DNA of 52,177 bases from JBFLYZ01 sp040756415 (GCA_040756415.1 JBFLYZ010000022.1:1-52177), one strand, 5' to 3'. Shown: positions 25,000 through 33,276, numbered from the stretch's first letter. Notes: generated from the letters alone by a model not told the origin. Numbers and translations are program-made.

Positions 25000-26061
25000 T
25001 CAGTTCCGCATTTTGGCGAGCTTGTCGTAATTGACCAGCGCGATCGTGCCGCCTTTCACATCCACAAGACCTTCGTCCTTGAAATCGCTGAGCGTGCGGA
25101 TAGTGGTTTCGGTGGCCGTGCCGGCCAGGTTGGCCAGGTCTTCGCGCGATATATTCATGCTGAATTGCGTCTCGCCATCCTTTTTATATCGGTTCGCCAG
25201 AGTGACCAGCGCCTCCGCCACACGTTTTCTGACCGAATTATACGCCAGCCTGAGGAGCTGGTCTTCCCGCTCCTGCAGGTTATCAGACAGCATTTTGATG
25301 AATTTGCGCGATACCTCCGCGTTCTTATATACCAGGTCAAAGAAATCCTCCTTGGGGATCAGGCATATTTCCGCGTCTTCCAGCGCAGTGGCCGTATCCT
25401 TGTATTGTCCTTCTTCCAGCAGGGCCAGGTATCCGAAAAAATCCCCCTCTTTATACAGGCCCGTGATCAGCTCCTTACCCTGTTCATGCGCACGGGCTGT
25501 CTTCACCTTGCCTTTTACCACGAAGAATATCCCTTTGGGATAACCATCCTCGTTATAAATATTCTCTTTTTTCCTGTACAGCCTGATATTCCGTTCCTGC
25601 GATAATTTCTTCAGATCCTCTATTCCTTTAGCGCTGGCAATAAATTCATTGAGCCCGTCCATATCCCGCGAAAACTCCCTTTTCATGGCCTCCGCTTTTT
25701 TCAGGCGGCTTTCTATCGCGTTCAGCAGCTCTATATCATCGAAGGGCTTGGTGAGGTAATCATCGGCACCCATTTCCATACCCTTGCGCAGATCGCTGCG
25801 TTCGGCTTTGGCTGTAAGGAATATGAACGGGATATTGGCCGTTTCGCTGTTCTTCGAAAGCAGGTGCAGCACTCCATAACCGTCAAGTACGGGCATCATG
25901 ATGTCGCAGATGATAAGGTCGGGCCGGTTCTTTTGCGCCAACTCCACACCCTCTTTCCCGTTTTTAGCAGTAAATACCTGATAGTTAGACAGTTCAAGTA
26001 TTTCAGCGGTATTCTCCCGCATATCCTTATTGTCTTCTATCAGTAGGATCTTTTTCGTCAT
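25000..26061 (-). CDS. Receiver-Crp/Fnr fusion transcription regulator
   Basis: The start at 26061 (MTKKILLIEDN) gives 353 residues; an upstream ATG at 26091 is possible. Residues 3-120 are a receiver with the acidic pair in LIEDN, phospho-acceptor D53 in IICDIMMP, T83 in FLTAK and K105 in LTKP. Residues about 150-260 form a cyclic-nucleotide-binding-like domain (GIFFVVKGKVK, KEGDFFGYLALL). A Crp-type winged helix follows, with ISREDLANLAG and recognition helix TATETTIRTL. Its E318-x3-R322 is the pair that reads TGA half-sites in Crp/Fnr proteins. No iron-sulfur cysteine cluster is present. It is the best candidate to bind the TGA-N6-TCA dyads, including the palindrome in its own promoter. 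Confidence 0.92.
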   Translation of the reverse strand: MTKKILLIEDNKDMRENTAEILELSNYQVFTAKNGKEGVELAQKNRPDLIICDIMMPVLDGYGVLHLLSKNSETANIPFIFLTAKAERSDLRKGMEMGADDYLTKPFDDIELLNAIESRLKKAEAMKREFSRDMDGLNEFIASAKGIEDLKKLSQERNIRLYRKKENIYNEDGYPKGIFFVVKGKVKTARAHEQGKELITGLYKEGDFFGYLALLEEGQYKDTATALEDAEICLIPKEDFFDLVYKNAEVSRKFIKMLSDNLQEREDQLLRLAYNSVRKRVAEALVTLANRYKKDGETQFSMNISREDLANLAGTATETTIRTLSDFKDEGLVDVKGGTIALVNYDKLAKMRN

Positions 26062-26119
26062 AACGGGAGGCTTTACATGTGAAGTTACCATAATTACAGC
26101 TTTTGGTCAATACCTGAAC

Positions 26120-26185
26120 CAAAAGTAGGCCTGTCCTCATCGGCCCGATATGACAATTGTCATGTTGATGCCTGAGAAAAATCAG
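26120..26185 (-). promoter_or_regulatory. Autoregulatory tandem-dyad promoter of the receiver-Crp gene
   Basis: The proximal dyad ATGACAATTGTCAT (26150-26163) is a perfect palindrome, and CTGAGAAAAATCAG (26172-26185) lies 22 bp further. The proximal centre is 36.5 bp before the end of TACTTTTG (26127 down to 26120), an exact TAnnTTTG. A separate inverted repeat CTTTTGGT/ACCAAAAG (26100-26107, 26118-26125) overlaps the -7 box and start region and could be a second control element. Confidence 0.75.
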
Positions 26186-26208
26186 CCCGGGGATAATCGC
26201 GCACACGC

Positions 26209-27144
26209 TTAATTCTTAAACGTGCGGGGAACCTGCGGATCGGTAATAATGACGTAATCCCCGTTCGCCTTGTATTTGCTCCAGTCTATATTCGGGAAGC
26301 TATCGTCCGTGGCCGTGGAAATGATCAGCACCCGGGTCTTGGGCGAGTACTTTTTAAGCTGTGTGACGATGGCAAAGCCCTGGTCGGAATGGAATTTCCC
26401 GTTAACCTGCATTACCTTCTTGTCCTTATGGGTTTTGAGGTACTCGGATATGGAATAGGCCATGGTAGCGTCCCAGAGCGATTGCGCCATGATCAGGTTG
26501 AAGGATCCCATCATGGGAGGCATCTTCGGTACACTGTCTTTCTTCAGGCTGTCTTTTTTGGCCGTTACGGGCATGTGTCCCGACATTTCCATAAGCTTCT
26601 TGTAATATTCCCCGCTTGCCGTATCATAGGGGAGTGGCGCGAAATACTTTTTCGATCCCTCGGGAAGGCCCATGAGCGCTTTCAGTCCTTTTCTGCCGGC
26701 CAGGTTGGTATAGCGGCTCGGTGAATTAGCGCAGATCACGTGCAGCTTTTTTTCTTTGGCAAATTCTATCATGGGGCGGTAATCGCGGTAATTGCTCCAA
26801 ACCCGGGCGTCCTTTTTAAAATCCTTTTCGCGTATTACCCCTGAAAGGTATTCATCCATTACGCCCTGCACATCGCGATCGAACATTTCGAGCGAAAGCG
26901 TTATGGTATTGGAGTATTTGGCATAAAGCAATTCGAAAAGCGTTTTTTCGAGGTAATGCGTAACGCTATCGTTATGTTCTTCCCCGAAGAACAGCACGTC
27001 ATAATTCTTCATGTCCTCGGTGATGTCATTCAGGGTTACCTCCTTCTGGAGCTTGGTGGAATACACCTTGTAGTTCTTTTCTGAAAGTTGCGCAAAGGAG
27101 CACAACGACAGGGCTACCAGCGATAAAGAGTAAAGAGCTTTCAT
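26209..27144 (-). CDS. ChaN-like haem-binding family protein
   Basis: The start at 27144 gives 311 residues with a signal peptide (MKALYSLSLVALSLCSFAQ). The rest matches the ChaN/PhuW family: DVLFFGEEHNDSVTHYLEKTLF, LSLEMFDRDVQ, YRPMIEFAKEKKLHVICANSP and a late MQVNGKFHSDQGFAIV. ChaN proteins of other bacteria bind haem dimers and are linked to iron uptake. The GEEH and GxFH residues are those that define the family. It has no lipobox, so it is probably periplasmic or secreted. An imperfect repeat TTAACATTTGTTAA stands upstream, but no dyad promoter is seen. Confidence 0.8.
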   Translation of the reverse strand: MKALYSLSLVALSLCSFAQLSEKNYKVYSTKLQKEVTLNDITEDMKNYDVLFFGEEHNDSVTHYLEKTLFELLYAKYSNTITLSLEMFDRDVQGVMDEYLSGVIREKDFKKDARVWSNYRDYRPMIEFAKEKKLHVICANSPSRYTNLAGRKGLKALMGLPEGSKKYFAPLPYDTASGEYYKKLMEMSGHMPVTAKKDSLKKDSVPKMPPMMGSFNLIMAQSLWDATMAYSISEYLKTHKDKKVMQVNGKFHSDQGFAIVTQLKKYSPKTRVLIISTATDDSFPNIDWSKYKANGDYVIITDPQVPRTFKN

Positions 27145-27210
27145 ATTAGGTTTTTTGCAATAATACATAAGTCGGCCGGAACGCTGCATTATTTAACATT
27201 TGTTAACAAG

Positions 27211-27582
27211 TCAGCAGGCAAATGCAATGATATGCCCGTCAGGGTCGGCACAATAGGCCACCGTATGGCCCCAGTCGCGGGGTACGGCAGCGCTGACCGG
27301 CCTGGCTCCTGCATCCACTGCCCTTTTCAGCGAGGCCGCTGGGTCGGCATCCATTAAATACAATTCGCAACGAGGGATGCCATTCCCCTTCTCCGGGTGC
27401 GGTGTGAAAGGGCACAGTATGCGCGCGATACCCTTTTCGGGCATCAGGCCCAGCTTCAGGTTTTCGGCCAGCTCGAATTCGGTCATGCCGGGAACGTCAA
27501 GCACCGGAGCTTTCCGCAGAACGGCCGTGTAGAAATCCCGGCTCCTGGCCTGGTCGGCTACATAAAGAATGACCTCCACCAC
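27211..27582 (-). CDS. VOC/glyoxalase-fold protein
   Basis: The 123-residue protein begins with GTG and has a single VOC (betaalphabetabetabeta) unit: VEVILYVADQARSRDFYTAVL, ELAENLKLGLMP, CELYLMDADPAASLKRAVDAGA and the closing HTVAYCADPDGHIIAFA. Metal-binding positions of glyoxalase I are not clearly complete, so the reaction is unknown. It has its own exact -7 box, TATCTTTG at 27615-27608, 25 bp before the start. It is therefore probably transcribed independently of the small-RNA unit upstream. Confidence 0.85.
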   Translation of the reverse strand: MVEVILYVADQARSRDFYTAVLRKAPVLDVPGMTEFELAENLKLGLMPEKGIARILCPFTPHPEKGNGIPRCELYLMDADPAASLKRAVDAGARPVSAAVPRDWGHTVAYCADPDGHIIAFAC

Positions 27583-27639
27583 GGAACGAACCTTTTTTTG
27601 TTTACGCCAAAGATACGCTTCAATCGCATGTGTACGCCT

Positions 27640-27711
27640 GAATTTAAAAACCAGCCTTACGGGGCTGGTATTGTTCTTATGGCTGACCTTACGGGGTTAA
27701 CCCCAACAACT
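27640..27711 (-). ncRNA. Candidate dyad-activated small RNA (about 70 nt)
   Basis: A tandem-dyad promoter (27715-27780) is followed within about 45 nt by a rho-independent terminator, ACCAGCC-CCGTAA-GGCTGGT and five U (27669 down to 27643). The VOC gene beyond it has its own -7 box. The short transcript between would start near 27710 and hold a first hairpin GGGGTTAACCCC (27704-27693) and two copies of CCCCGTAAGG, at 27696-27687 and 27664-27655. No open reading frame with a start codon is apparent. The layout is that of a regulator-activated small RNA such as FnrS in Escherichia coli, but there is no sequence match claimed. The alternative is a terminator of the CDF operon only. Confidence 0.5.
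27643..27669 (-). terminator. Intrinsic terminator of the small-RNA unit
   Basis: Stem ACCAGCC/GGCTGGT (7 bp), loop CCGTAA and a run of five T on the minus strand. It would stop the small RNA and any read-through from the CDF operon 130 bp upstream. Confidence 0.75.
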
Positions 27712-27714
27712 GAG

Positions 27715-27780
27715 CAAATGTACAAAGCGGGCCAGCGTGCGCCCATGACCGGCATCACTTCGATCGATGACCGGTATCAG
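27715..27780 (-). promoter_or_regulatory. Tandem-dyad promoter of the candidate small RNA
   Basis: The dyads ATGACCGGCATCAC (27745-27758) and ATGACCGGTATCAG (27767-27780) are 22 bp apart and nearly identical in sequence. The proximal centre is 36.5 bp before the end of TACATTTG (27722 down to 27715), an exact TAnnTTTG. They start 19 bp after the stop of the CDF gene. Confidence 0.7.
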
Positions 27781-27798
27781 CGCAGGCCGGGAGCGCGT

Positions 27799-28806
27799 TC
27801 AGCCCAGCCTGTGCTTAGTGTCGGGTAAAAGGTTTTGCAGCTCCCACTCTATCTTTTTCACAAAATCATGCTTTCTGTGGGCGCAGCCGGCTACAAGGCA
27901 TAGCGGGCAGGATGCGGGCGGGCAGGGATCGGCATGAATGAAGAACTCGATTTCGTCACCCAGCTCCGTCCTTACCAGCCTTTCCATCATATTGATCTCC
28001 CGGTGTGCCTGCTCCAGCGAAAAGTACCAGGGAAGGGTCAGGTGCGCATCTACGTGAAGGCCGGATCCGTATTTGATCACGCGCAGGTTGTGTATGTCGA
28101 TCCATGCATCCCTTCGGTGTTTGTTAAGCACCTCAATAAGCCGCTGGAGCAGATCCACATCTGCCTTATCAAGAAGACCCGAAACCGCCTCGCGGATCAA
28201 CTTGATCCCGGTATAGAGGATGGCCCCTCCGAAGATCAGCGCAACAACATTATCTATCCAGTAAAGACCGGTAAGCCATATCAGGGCAAGACCCGCCAGC
28301 AGGCCAATGCTCGACACCGTATCGGAGATGAGGTGCTTCCCGTCTGCGATCAACACCATGGAATGATATTTCTTACCGTTCCTCACCAGGTAGGCGCCCA
28401 TGATAAAATTGCACAAGCCGGCAAAACCCGCCAGCAACAGGCCCATATCCAGCTTTTCAAGCTCCGGAGGATAGAAGAAAGAATAAATGGCCTTAACAAT
28501 GATACCAAGCCCGGCTACGAGGATCAGCCCCCCCTCGAATCCCGCGGAAAGATTCTCGATCTTTCCATGACCGTACGGATGATCGAGATCGCGCGGCCGC
28601 AAAGAATAATAAATGCTGTAAAGGGCAAAACCCCCGGCCGCCACATTAATGATGGATTCGAGCGCATCCGACAGAACAGCTACGGAATGGGTAATGAAAT
28701 AGGCCGCAAACTTCACTGCCATCAGCAGGATACCCGCAGCAAGCACTATTTGCAATGCGCGCGTCTTTACCCTGTCGCGCTCAGGCAGCGCTTTTTTTTC
28801 AGGCAT
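27799..28806 (-). CDS. Cation diffusion facilitator with Cys-rich tail
   Basis: The 335-residue protein has the CDF fold of six membrane helices (about residues 15-210). Transport-site residues are D47 in LSDALES and H158/D162 in HLISD, and the HPYGHGK motif is at 76-82. A cytoplasmic domain follows (IDIHNLRVIKYGSGLHVDAHL). Beyond the usual end lies a segment with four cysteines (C295, C300, C303, C308) plus nearby histidines (HADPCPPASCPLC, GCAHRKH), a possible metal-binding site. CDF proteins export Zn, Mn, Fe or Co. Its start overlaps the stop of the preceding Usp gene by eight bases. Confidence 0.92.
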   Translation of the reverse strand: MPEKKALPERDRVKTRALQIVLAAGILLMAVKFAAYFITHSVAVLSDALESIINVAAGGFALYSIYYSLRPRDLDHPYGHGKIENLSAGFEGGLILVAGLGIIVKAIYSFFYPPELEKLDMGLLLAGFAGLCNFIMGAYLVRNGKKYHSMVLIADGKHLISDTVSSIGLLAGLALIWLTGLYWIDNVVALIFGGAILYTGIKLIREAVSGLLDKADVDLLQRLIEVLNKHRRDAWIDIHNLRVIKYGSGLHVDAHLTLPWYFSLEQAHREINMMERLVRTELGDEIEFFIHADPCPPASCPLCLVAGCAHRKHDFVKKIEWELQNLLPDTKHRLG

Positions 28807-29716
28807 TTTGTTCCGGTTCCAGTAATTTCAGGAAAAAAGAAACTTCCGGGCTATAATAGTCCGGTATGGCCAGCAGGGGAATGTGCGTGTGCAAGCTCAT
28901 TTTCCGGGTTACGCTGTTATTCGGGAAGAATATCCTGTCGAACGGGAAAGGGGCTTCGTGCGACATTGCCAGCCAGTCCGCCTTGTGATCGCGGCAATAT
29001 TTATCCAAGCCCTCTACCACATCCTCATCCTTCATCAGGCGCACCTTTAGCTTGGGATCGGTAACGCTATTCCGGATCTTCAGGCTGAACCGCTGAAAGG
29101 TCTCCGACTCGTATTTTTTTGACTGTGCATAACTGCTTACATGTACCACATCTATGGAGGAGCCGAAGGTCTTCGACCAATTGTCGAGGAACGCGATACC
29201 GGGTATTTCTCCATCCCTATATTCGGCAGCAAATACTATTTTGCTGATCCCGCTGAATACCGATTCTTCGGCAATGGACAGCACCGGCACCTGTGAGCGC
29301 TTGATAATGTCCCAGGCATGCGTACCGAAAAACACGTCCCGGTAGCCTGTCTGGCCGTGCGTTCCGGCTATCACCAGGTCGGCCCCCAGGCTTTTTGCCC
29401 CGGCAGCAGTTTGCCTGGCTACAGTACCTTTGCGCACCACGCATTCGCCCTTCAGCTCCGAATGCCGGATTCCCATGGTCTTTATCAGTTCGTTCCGGTG
29501 CTGCTCCAGGCATTTCAGCTCCGAAGATCTCCAGTCCCCCGCTGTATGGCCGTATTCTGCCGCCCCCGCGGGGGTTGCGCCAAACGGGATATCGTAAACG
29601 TGCAGAAAGTACAGCTCAGCGTTCACGCTCATGGCAAACTGCACCGCGTAACGTTCGGCATTCAGCGCGGCTTCCGAATAATCGGTTGCCACTACTATTC
29701 TCATTTTTTTTCCCAT
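28799..29716 (-). CDS. Tandem universal stress protein
   Basis: The 305-residue protein has two Usp domains. The first (MRIVVATDYSEAALNAERYA) carries the nucleotide signature GTHGQTGYRDVFFGT, fitting G-x2-G-x9-G-T, then VPVLSI. The second lacks this signature but keeps the fold and ends SLHTHIPLLAIPDY. It is the third gene of the DUF2267-Usp-Usp-CDF operon, 10 bp after the preceding Usp stop. It differs clearly in sequence from the neighbouring copies, so this is not a recent duplication. Confidence 0.92.
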   Translation of the reverse strand: MGKKMRIVVATDYSEAALNAERYAVQFAMSVNAELYFLHVYDIPFGATPAGAAEYGHTAGDWRSSELKCLEQHRNELIKTMGIRHSELKGECVVRKGTVARQTAAGAKSLGADLVIAGTHGQTGYRDVFFGTHAWDIIKRSQVPVLSIAEESVFSGISKIVFAAEYRDGEIPGIAFLDNWSKTFGSSIDVVHVSSYAQSKKYESETFQRFSLKIRNSVTDPKLKVRLMKDEDVVEGLDKYCRDHKADWLAMSHEAPFPFDRIFFPNNSVTRKMSLHTHIPLLAIPDYYSPEVSFFLKLLEPEQNA

Positions 29717-29726
29717 AGCCCGGTTT

Positions 29727-30560
29727 TCAGATGAATACCAAAGATTCCTTTTTATGGTGAAATACCATGAGTGGTATGGGTGTGCGAAGCGATATGCTTC
29801 TGGCCAGGCTGGGGCGGAACAGTTTTTCTAAAAAGGTCCTGTGCCGGGTAGACATGGCCAACAATTGAGGATGCCGGTACCTGATCGTTTTTTCCAGCGC
29901 ATTCCCGGTATTCGGACCATACCTCAGGCGAAACGATATCTGCCGGCTACCTACCTTTTCCCTGATCTCCTTTTCGAAATCCTCCAGGTGAAGCTTTTCG
30001 ATGTATTCATCCGTTTCTCCGTCAGGCACATGGATCACCGTGATCTCTGCGCCCATCAGGCCGGCCATATCCGACAAAGCGGCCAGCGCCTCCGTATCGC
30101 TGCTGCGGTAATCGCTCGCGTAAACGATATGCCGGATATCCCTGAATATATACCGTTCGGGCACAGCGATCACAGGGCAAGAGGCCCTTCCGATAACAGC
30201 GGCCGTAACACTTCCCAAAAGCGCTCCTTTTATTCCGCTGGCCCCTTTTGTTCCCATGATGATCAGCCCGATATCTTTTTTCCGGGCCCGTTCAAGTATT
30301 GCATTCACCGCCAAACCCGTCTTCAATACACTTCCGCATTTTACTTTTGCTTCTCTTGCCCGCTGCTCAAGTTCTTTCAGCTTACGTCTTGATTCCTCCC
30401 TGGCTGCGGCTGGCGTAAGGAGTCCATTGAGCGGGCCGGCATAAACAGCGTGGAGTAAAAGAATGGGCGACCGGCTTTTACGGGCAAGGGCTGCCGCGTA
30501 ATCAAGCGCCAGAACCGAGTTCAGGGAAAAATCGACCGGCACCAGGATAATCCCTTTCAT
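29727..30560 (-). CDS. Tandem universal stress protein
   Basis: The 277-residue protein opens with MKGIILVPVDFSLNSVLALDYAAALA. Its first domain contains the signature GTKGASGIKGALLGS (G-x2-G-x9-G-S) followed by CPVIAVP. The second Usp domain is degenerate, with IVYASDYRSSDTEALAALS at its start and SISLRTPIPLMVF at its end. The start overlaps the DUF2267 stop by four bases (ATGA-type coupling), so both are translated from one mRNA under the tandem-dyad promoter. Confidence 0.92.
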   Translation of the reverse strand: MKGIILVPVDFSLNSVLALDYAAALARKSRSPILLLHAVYAGPLNGLLTPAAAREESRRKLKELEQRAREAKVKCGSVLKTGLAVNAILERARKKDIGLIIMGTKGASGIKGALLGSVTAAVIGRASCPVIAVPERYIFRDIRHIVYASDYRSSDTEALAALSDMAGLMGAEITVIHVPDGETDEYIEKLHLEDFEKEIREKVGSRQISFRLRYGPNTGNALEKTIRYRHPQLLAMSTRHRTFLEKLFRPSLARSISLRTPIPLMVFHHKKESLVFI

Positions 30561-31048
30561 AGGTCGATCTTTTTTTTGCCGATCCGCCTCACGGTAACCG
30601 CTTTCGCAACCCCGTACTCCAGCAGCTCCTTCAACTGGCGGGGAAGCACCGCCCGTACATCGTTGAATTCGCCCGCTGAAACGTATTTTCTCAGTGTTTT
30701 GAATACCGCCTGTATATCGCTGGCCGCAGCATTGATTTCCGCTGCCGAGCCCAGGGCTGCCGGTGTTTTATGGCGTGCCACCTCCATGATAAAACCGAGC
30801 TTCTTGCGGCTGCGTTCTTTCTTTCTGCCCGGGACCCATCCGTCAACATACACGCCTTTCAGCGCCATCGGCAACTGCGACAGCAATTGGAAATTCTCCT
30901 CGAGCGTAAGGTGGTCGCGCAGAGCCCTGAGCACCGCCCGGAGCGCCTTCCCCGCCCGCGCCTTGTTTCCCTTGTCATGAAGTTCGGCCGATAACCGGAT
31001 CAGGAAGTTGTTGCCTTTTTGCGCGTGTTTGTCGAAATCAAGCGGCAT
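30557..31048 (-). CDS. DUF2267 protein
   Basis: The start at 31048 (MPLDFDKHAQKGNNFL) gives 163 residues; the earlier ATG at 31063 falls within the predicted promoter region and is rejected. The DUF2267 pattern is clear: FLIRLSAEL, AGKALRAVLRALRDHLTLEENFQLLSQLPMALKGVYVDGW, then a second half with AVFKTLRKYVSAGEFNDVRAVLPRQLKELL. Such proteins often sit with universal stress and dormancy genes; function is unknown. It is the first gene of the Usp/CDF operon. Confidence 0.85.
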   Translation of the reverse strand: MPLDFDKHAQKGNNFLIRLSAELHDKGNKARAGKALRAVLRALRDHLTLEENFQLLSQLPMALKGVYVDGWVPGRKKERSRKKLGFIMEVARHKTPAALGSAAEINAAASDIQAVFKTLRKYVSAGEFNDVRAVLPRQLKELLEYGVAKAVTVRRIGKKKIDL

Positions 31049-31060
31049 GTGTTTTTCTTT

Positions 31061-31126
31061 CAAAAGTATGACTGCTCCCGATCAGCGCAAATGACGCCCG
31101 TCATTGCGGACGCTGATGCCCATCAG
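31061..31126 (-). promoter_or_regulatory. Tandem-dyad promoter of the DUF2267-Usp-Usp-CDF operon
   Basis: Dyads ATGACGCCCGTCAT (31091-31104) and CTGATGCCCATCAG (31113-31126) are 22 bp apart. The proximal centre is 36.5 bp before the end of TACTTTTG (31068 down to 31061), an exact match to TAnnTTTG. The ATG at 31048 follows 12 bp on, giving a very short leader. Confidence 0.75.
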
Positions 31127-31133
31127 GGTAATA

Positions 31134-32507
31134 TTATAGTTCAAAGCGGCTGTTCAGGAGGGGAATATGGCACTCCCATCCCTTTTTTTCATCTATAAGT
31201 TTTCGCAAGGCATCCGAACTGGCCGGCTCGCCATGGTTGAGAAATATCCGGCCGGGGCGCTCTTTGAAATAAGAGAGCCATTCCAGTATTTCAGTTCGGT
31301 CGGCATGCCCGGAAAAGTACGATAATTCCTTTATCCCGGCCCTCACGGTGTAATATCTCCCATGAATTTTTATTTCTTTTGCCCCCTGCAGCAAGGCCCT
31401 CCCGCGCGTTCCCTCGGCCTGGTAGCCCACGAACAACACGGTTGTGCGCCTGTTTCCCAGGTGCGCCTTAAGGTATTCCAGGGCACGGCCGCCCGAGAGC
31501 ATCCCGCTTCCGGCAATGATGATCTTAGGAGATTTATCGCGAATAATGTTCATCGTGTCGCGCAGCTCACTTACCATCCTTACCCCGCTGAAAACCTGGC
31601 GGCACGAATCATCGCTCAGCTTGTGCCATTGAGGATATTTCATCATGATCCGGGTAACGTCAATCCCCATCGGGCTGTCGAGATAAACGGGAAGGCTTTC
31701 GGGGATCATTTTTTTCTCGCGGAGGCGATTCAGCACGAACATAATCTCCTGGGCCCTCTCGACAGCGAAAGTCGGAATGATCAGGTTCCCTTTTTTTCTG
31801 AGCGCCAGGTTAACGATGTCTGCCAGTTCTGTATCGGTGGAAACTCTCTTATGATCGCGGTCGCCATAGGTAGATTCGAGTATAAGGTAATCTGCTTCTT
31901 TGATTCTCGCAGGCGGTTCCATGAGCAGCGAGATCGGCCTGCCCAGGTCACCGGAAAAGACAAACTTCTTGTTCATTACCATCAACTCGACAAATGCCGA
32001 GCCCAGTATATGCCCGTTTTTCAGAAACCGGAATGAACAGTCTGCGTCCAGCCTGTTCCATACCACATCTTCCGCTGGCGTGAAAAAACTCAGAGCGAAT
32101 TCGGCATCCTTTACGGTATACAGCGGCTGCGCAGGGGCATGTCTTGAATAACCATACCGGTTGGCAAGAAACGCTTCTTCTTCCTGCAGTTTGGCGCTGT
32201 CGTTCAGGATCACCCTTGCCAGTTCACATGTGGGCCGGGTGGCGTATATGCGGCCCGCAAAACCATTTTTGACCAGCAGCGGGATATAGCCTATATGATC
32301 GAGGTGGGCATGTGTAACGATAAGCGTTCCGATAGCGGCCGGAGCGACAGACAGTGGTTCGCGGTTCAGTAAACGCAGGGCCTTCAAACCCTGGAACAAT
32401 CCGCAATCGACCATAAGCTTCCGTCCCGCATATGCTATCAGCGTCTTCGAGCCGGTTACCGTGCCTGCGCCCCCCAGAAAAGAAATGGAAATGGCTGTTG
32501 CGCTCAT
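31134..32507 (-). CDS. MBL-fold/beta-CASP RNA-processing-type protein
   Basis: The 457-residue protein starts FLGGAGTVTGSKTLIAY and carries the MBL motif HAHLDHIGYIP. The later metal motifs are near LGSAFVEL and FSGDLGR. The beta-CASP region follows (LILESTYGDRDHK, LIIPTFAVERAQEIM) and the C-terminal RNA-specificity part with GSGMLSGGRALEYLK and YFSGHADRTEILEWL. These features place it with CPSF73/RNase J-like metallo-RNases, found in Bacteroidota stress clusters. It is 6 bp downstream of the SDR gene and part of the operon from 33630. Confidence 0.88.
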   Translation of the reverse strand: MSATAISISFLGGAGTVTGSKTLIAYAGRKLMVDCGLFQGLKALRLLNREPLSVAPAAIGTLIVTHAHLDHIGYIPLLVKNGFAGRIYATRPTCELARVILNDSAKLQEEEAFLANRYGYSRHAPAQPLYTVKDAEFALSFFTPAEDVVWNRLDADCSFRFLKNGHILGSAFVELMVMNKKFVFSGDLGRPISLLMEPPARIKEADYLILESTYGDRDHKRVSTDTELADIVNLALRKKGNLIIPTFAVERAQEIMFVLNRLREKKMIPESLPVYLDSPMGIDVTRIMMKYPQWHKLSDDSCRQVFSGVRMVSELRDTMNIIRDKSPKIIIAGSGMLSGGRALEYLKAHLGNRRTTVLFVGYQAEGTRGRALLQGAKEIKIHGRYYTVRAGIKELSYFSGHADRTEILEWLSYFKERPGRIFLNHGEPASSDALRKLIDEKKGWECHIPLLNSRFEL

Positions 32508-32513
32508 CCCTCG

Positions 32514-33269
32514 CTATTGTGCGGTCCAGCCGCCATCCACTGCCAGGGCATGGCCGGTAACGAACGAAGCCGAATCGGAGCACAGCCACATTACGGCTTC
32601 GGCCACCTCTTCAGGCTCGCCCAGCCTGCCCACCGGCTCCATATCTTCGAAACGCTTTTCCACTTCCTTGTTTTTACCTGTAACCCGGTCCACCATAGGC
32701 GTTCTGATCACACCGGGGCAAATGGCATTGACCCGTATACCGTTCTTCGCATTTTCCAGCGCCGCGTTCCTGGTCAGCCCGATCACCCCGTGCTTGGAAG
32801 CTACATAGGCCGGAAGGCCCGGAAACCCTACAAGCCCGGCTATGGACGCATTATTCACGATGGCGCCCTTACCCTGGCCCAGCATGTGCGGTATTTCGTA
32901 TTTCATACACAACCATATCCCCTTCATGTTCACATTCACCGTTCGCTCCCAGTTTTCGTTCGTACATTCATGCGTTGGAGCGCTTTGCCCTTCTATTCCC
33001 GCATTGTTGAAAGCAAGATCGAGCCGCCCGAACTTCCGAAGCGTGGCCTCTACCATGAGCCTGACGTTGACCTCTTCCGATATGTCGCATTTGAAGAATG
33101 CGGCTTCTCCCCCGTTCTTCAGTATAAGATCCATTGTCTCGTTATCCTCCACCCAGTCAGCTATCATCACCCTGGCCCCGCGCCTGGCAAAAGCAATGGC
33201 TGCCGCCCGGCCTATTCCAAAGCTACCGCCCGTAACAATAGCCGTCTTACCTTCAAATATCTTCTCCAT
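32514..33269 (-). CDS. SDR-family oxidoreductase
   Basis: Starting at MEKIFEGKTAIV (33269) gives 251 residues of a classical short-chain dehydrogenase. It has the NAD(P)-binding TGGSFGIG, NNAG (LAFNNAGIEG), the catalytic serine in NNASIAGL, and YVASK with the Tyr/Lys pair. It ends GHALAVDGGWTAQ. The cofactor is probably NAD(H), as D and W follow the MIADW strand end. The substrate is unknown. It lies between the 117-residue protein and the MBL gene with 6-7 bp spacings. Confidence 0.9.
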   Translation of the reverse strand: MEKIFEGKTAIVTGGSFGIGRAAAIAFARRGARVMIADWVEDNETMDLILKNGGEAAFFKCDISEEVNVRLMVEATLRKFGRLDLAFNNAGIEGQSAPTHECTNENWERTVNVNMKGIWLCMKYEIPHMLGQGKGAIVNNASIAGLVGFPGLPAYVASKHGVIGLTRNAALENAKNGIRVNAICPGVIRTPMVDRVTGKNKEVEKRFEDMEPVGRLGEPEEVAEAVMWLCSDSASFVTGHALAVDGGWTAQ

Positions 33270-33276
33270 GTATAAC

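Noticed and set aside
26100..26125. The CTTTTGGT/ACCAAAAG repeat as a terminator
   Set aside because: It overlaps the -7 box of the receiver-Crp promoter and has no T run in the proper place; an operator is more likely.
27679..27828. A 49-codon rightward open frame with a YjzC-like GQRAPMTGI motif
   Set aside because: It overlaps the CDF 3' end and runs antisense to a tandem-dyad promoter and terminator that explain the region better. It has no ribosome binding site.
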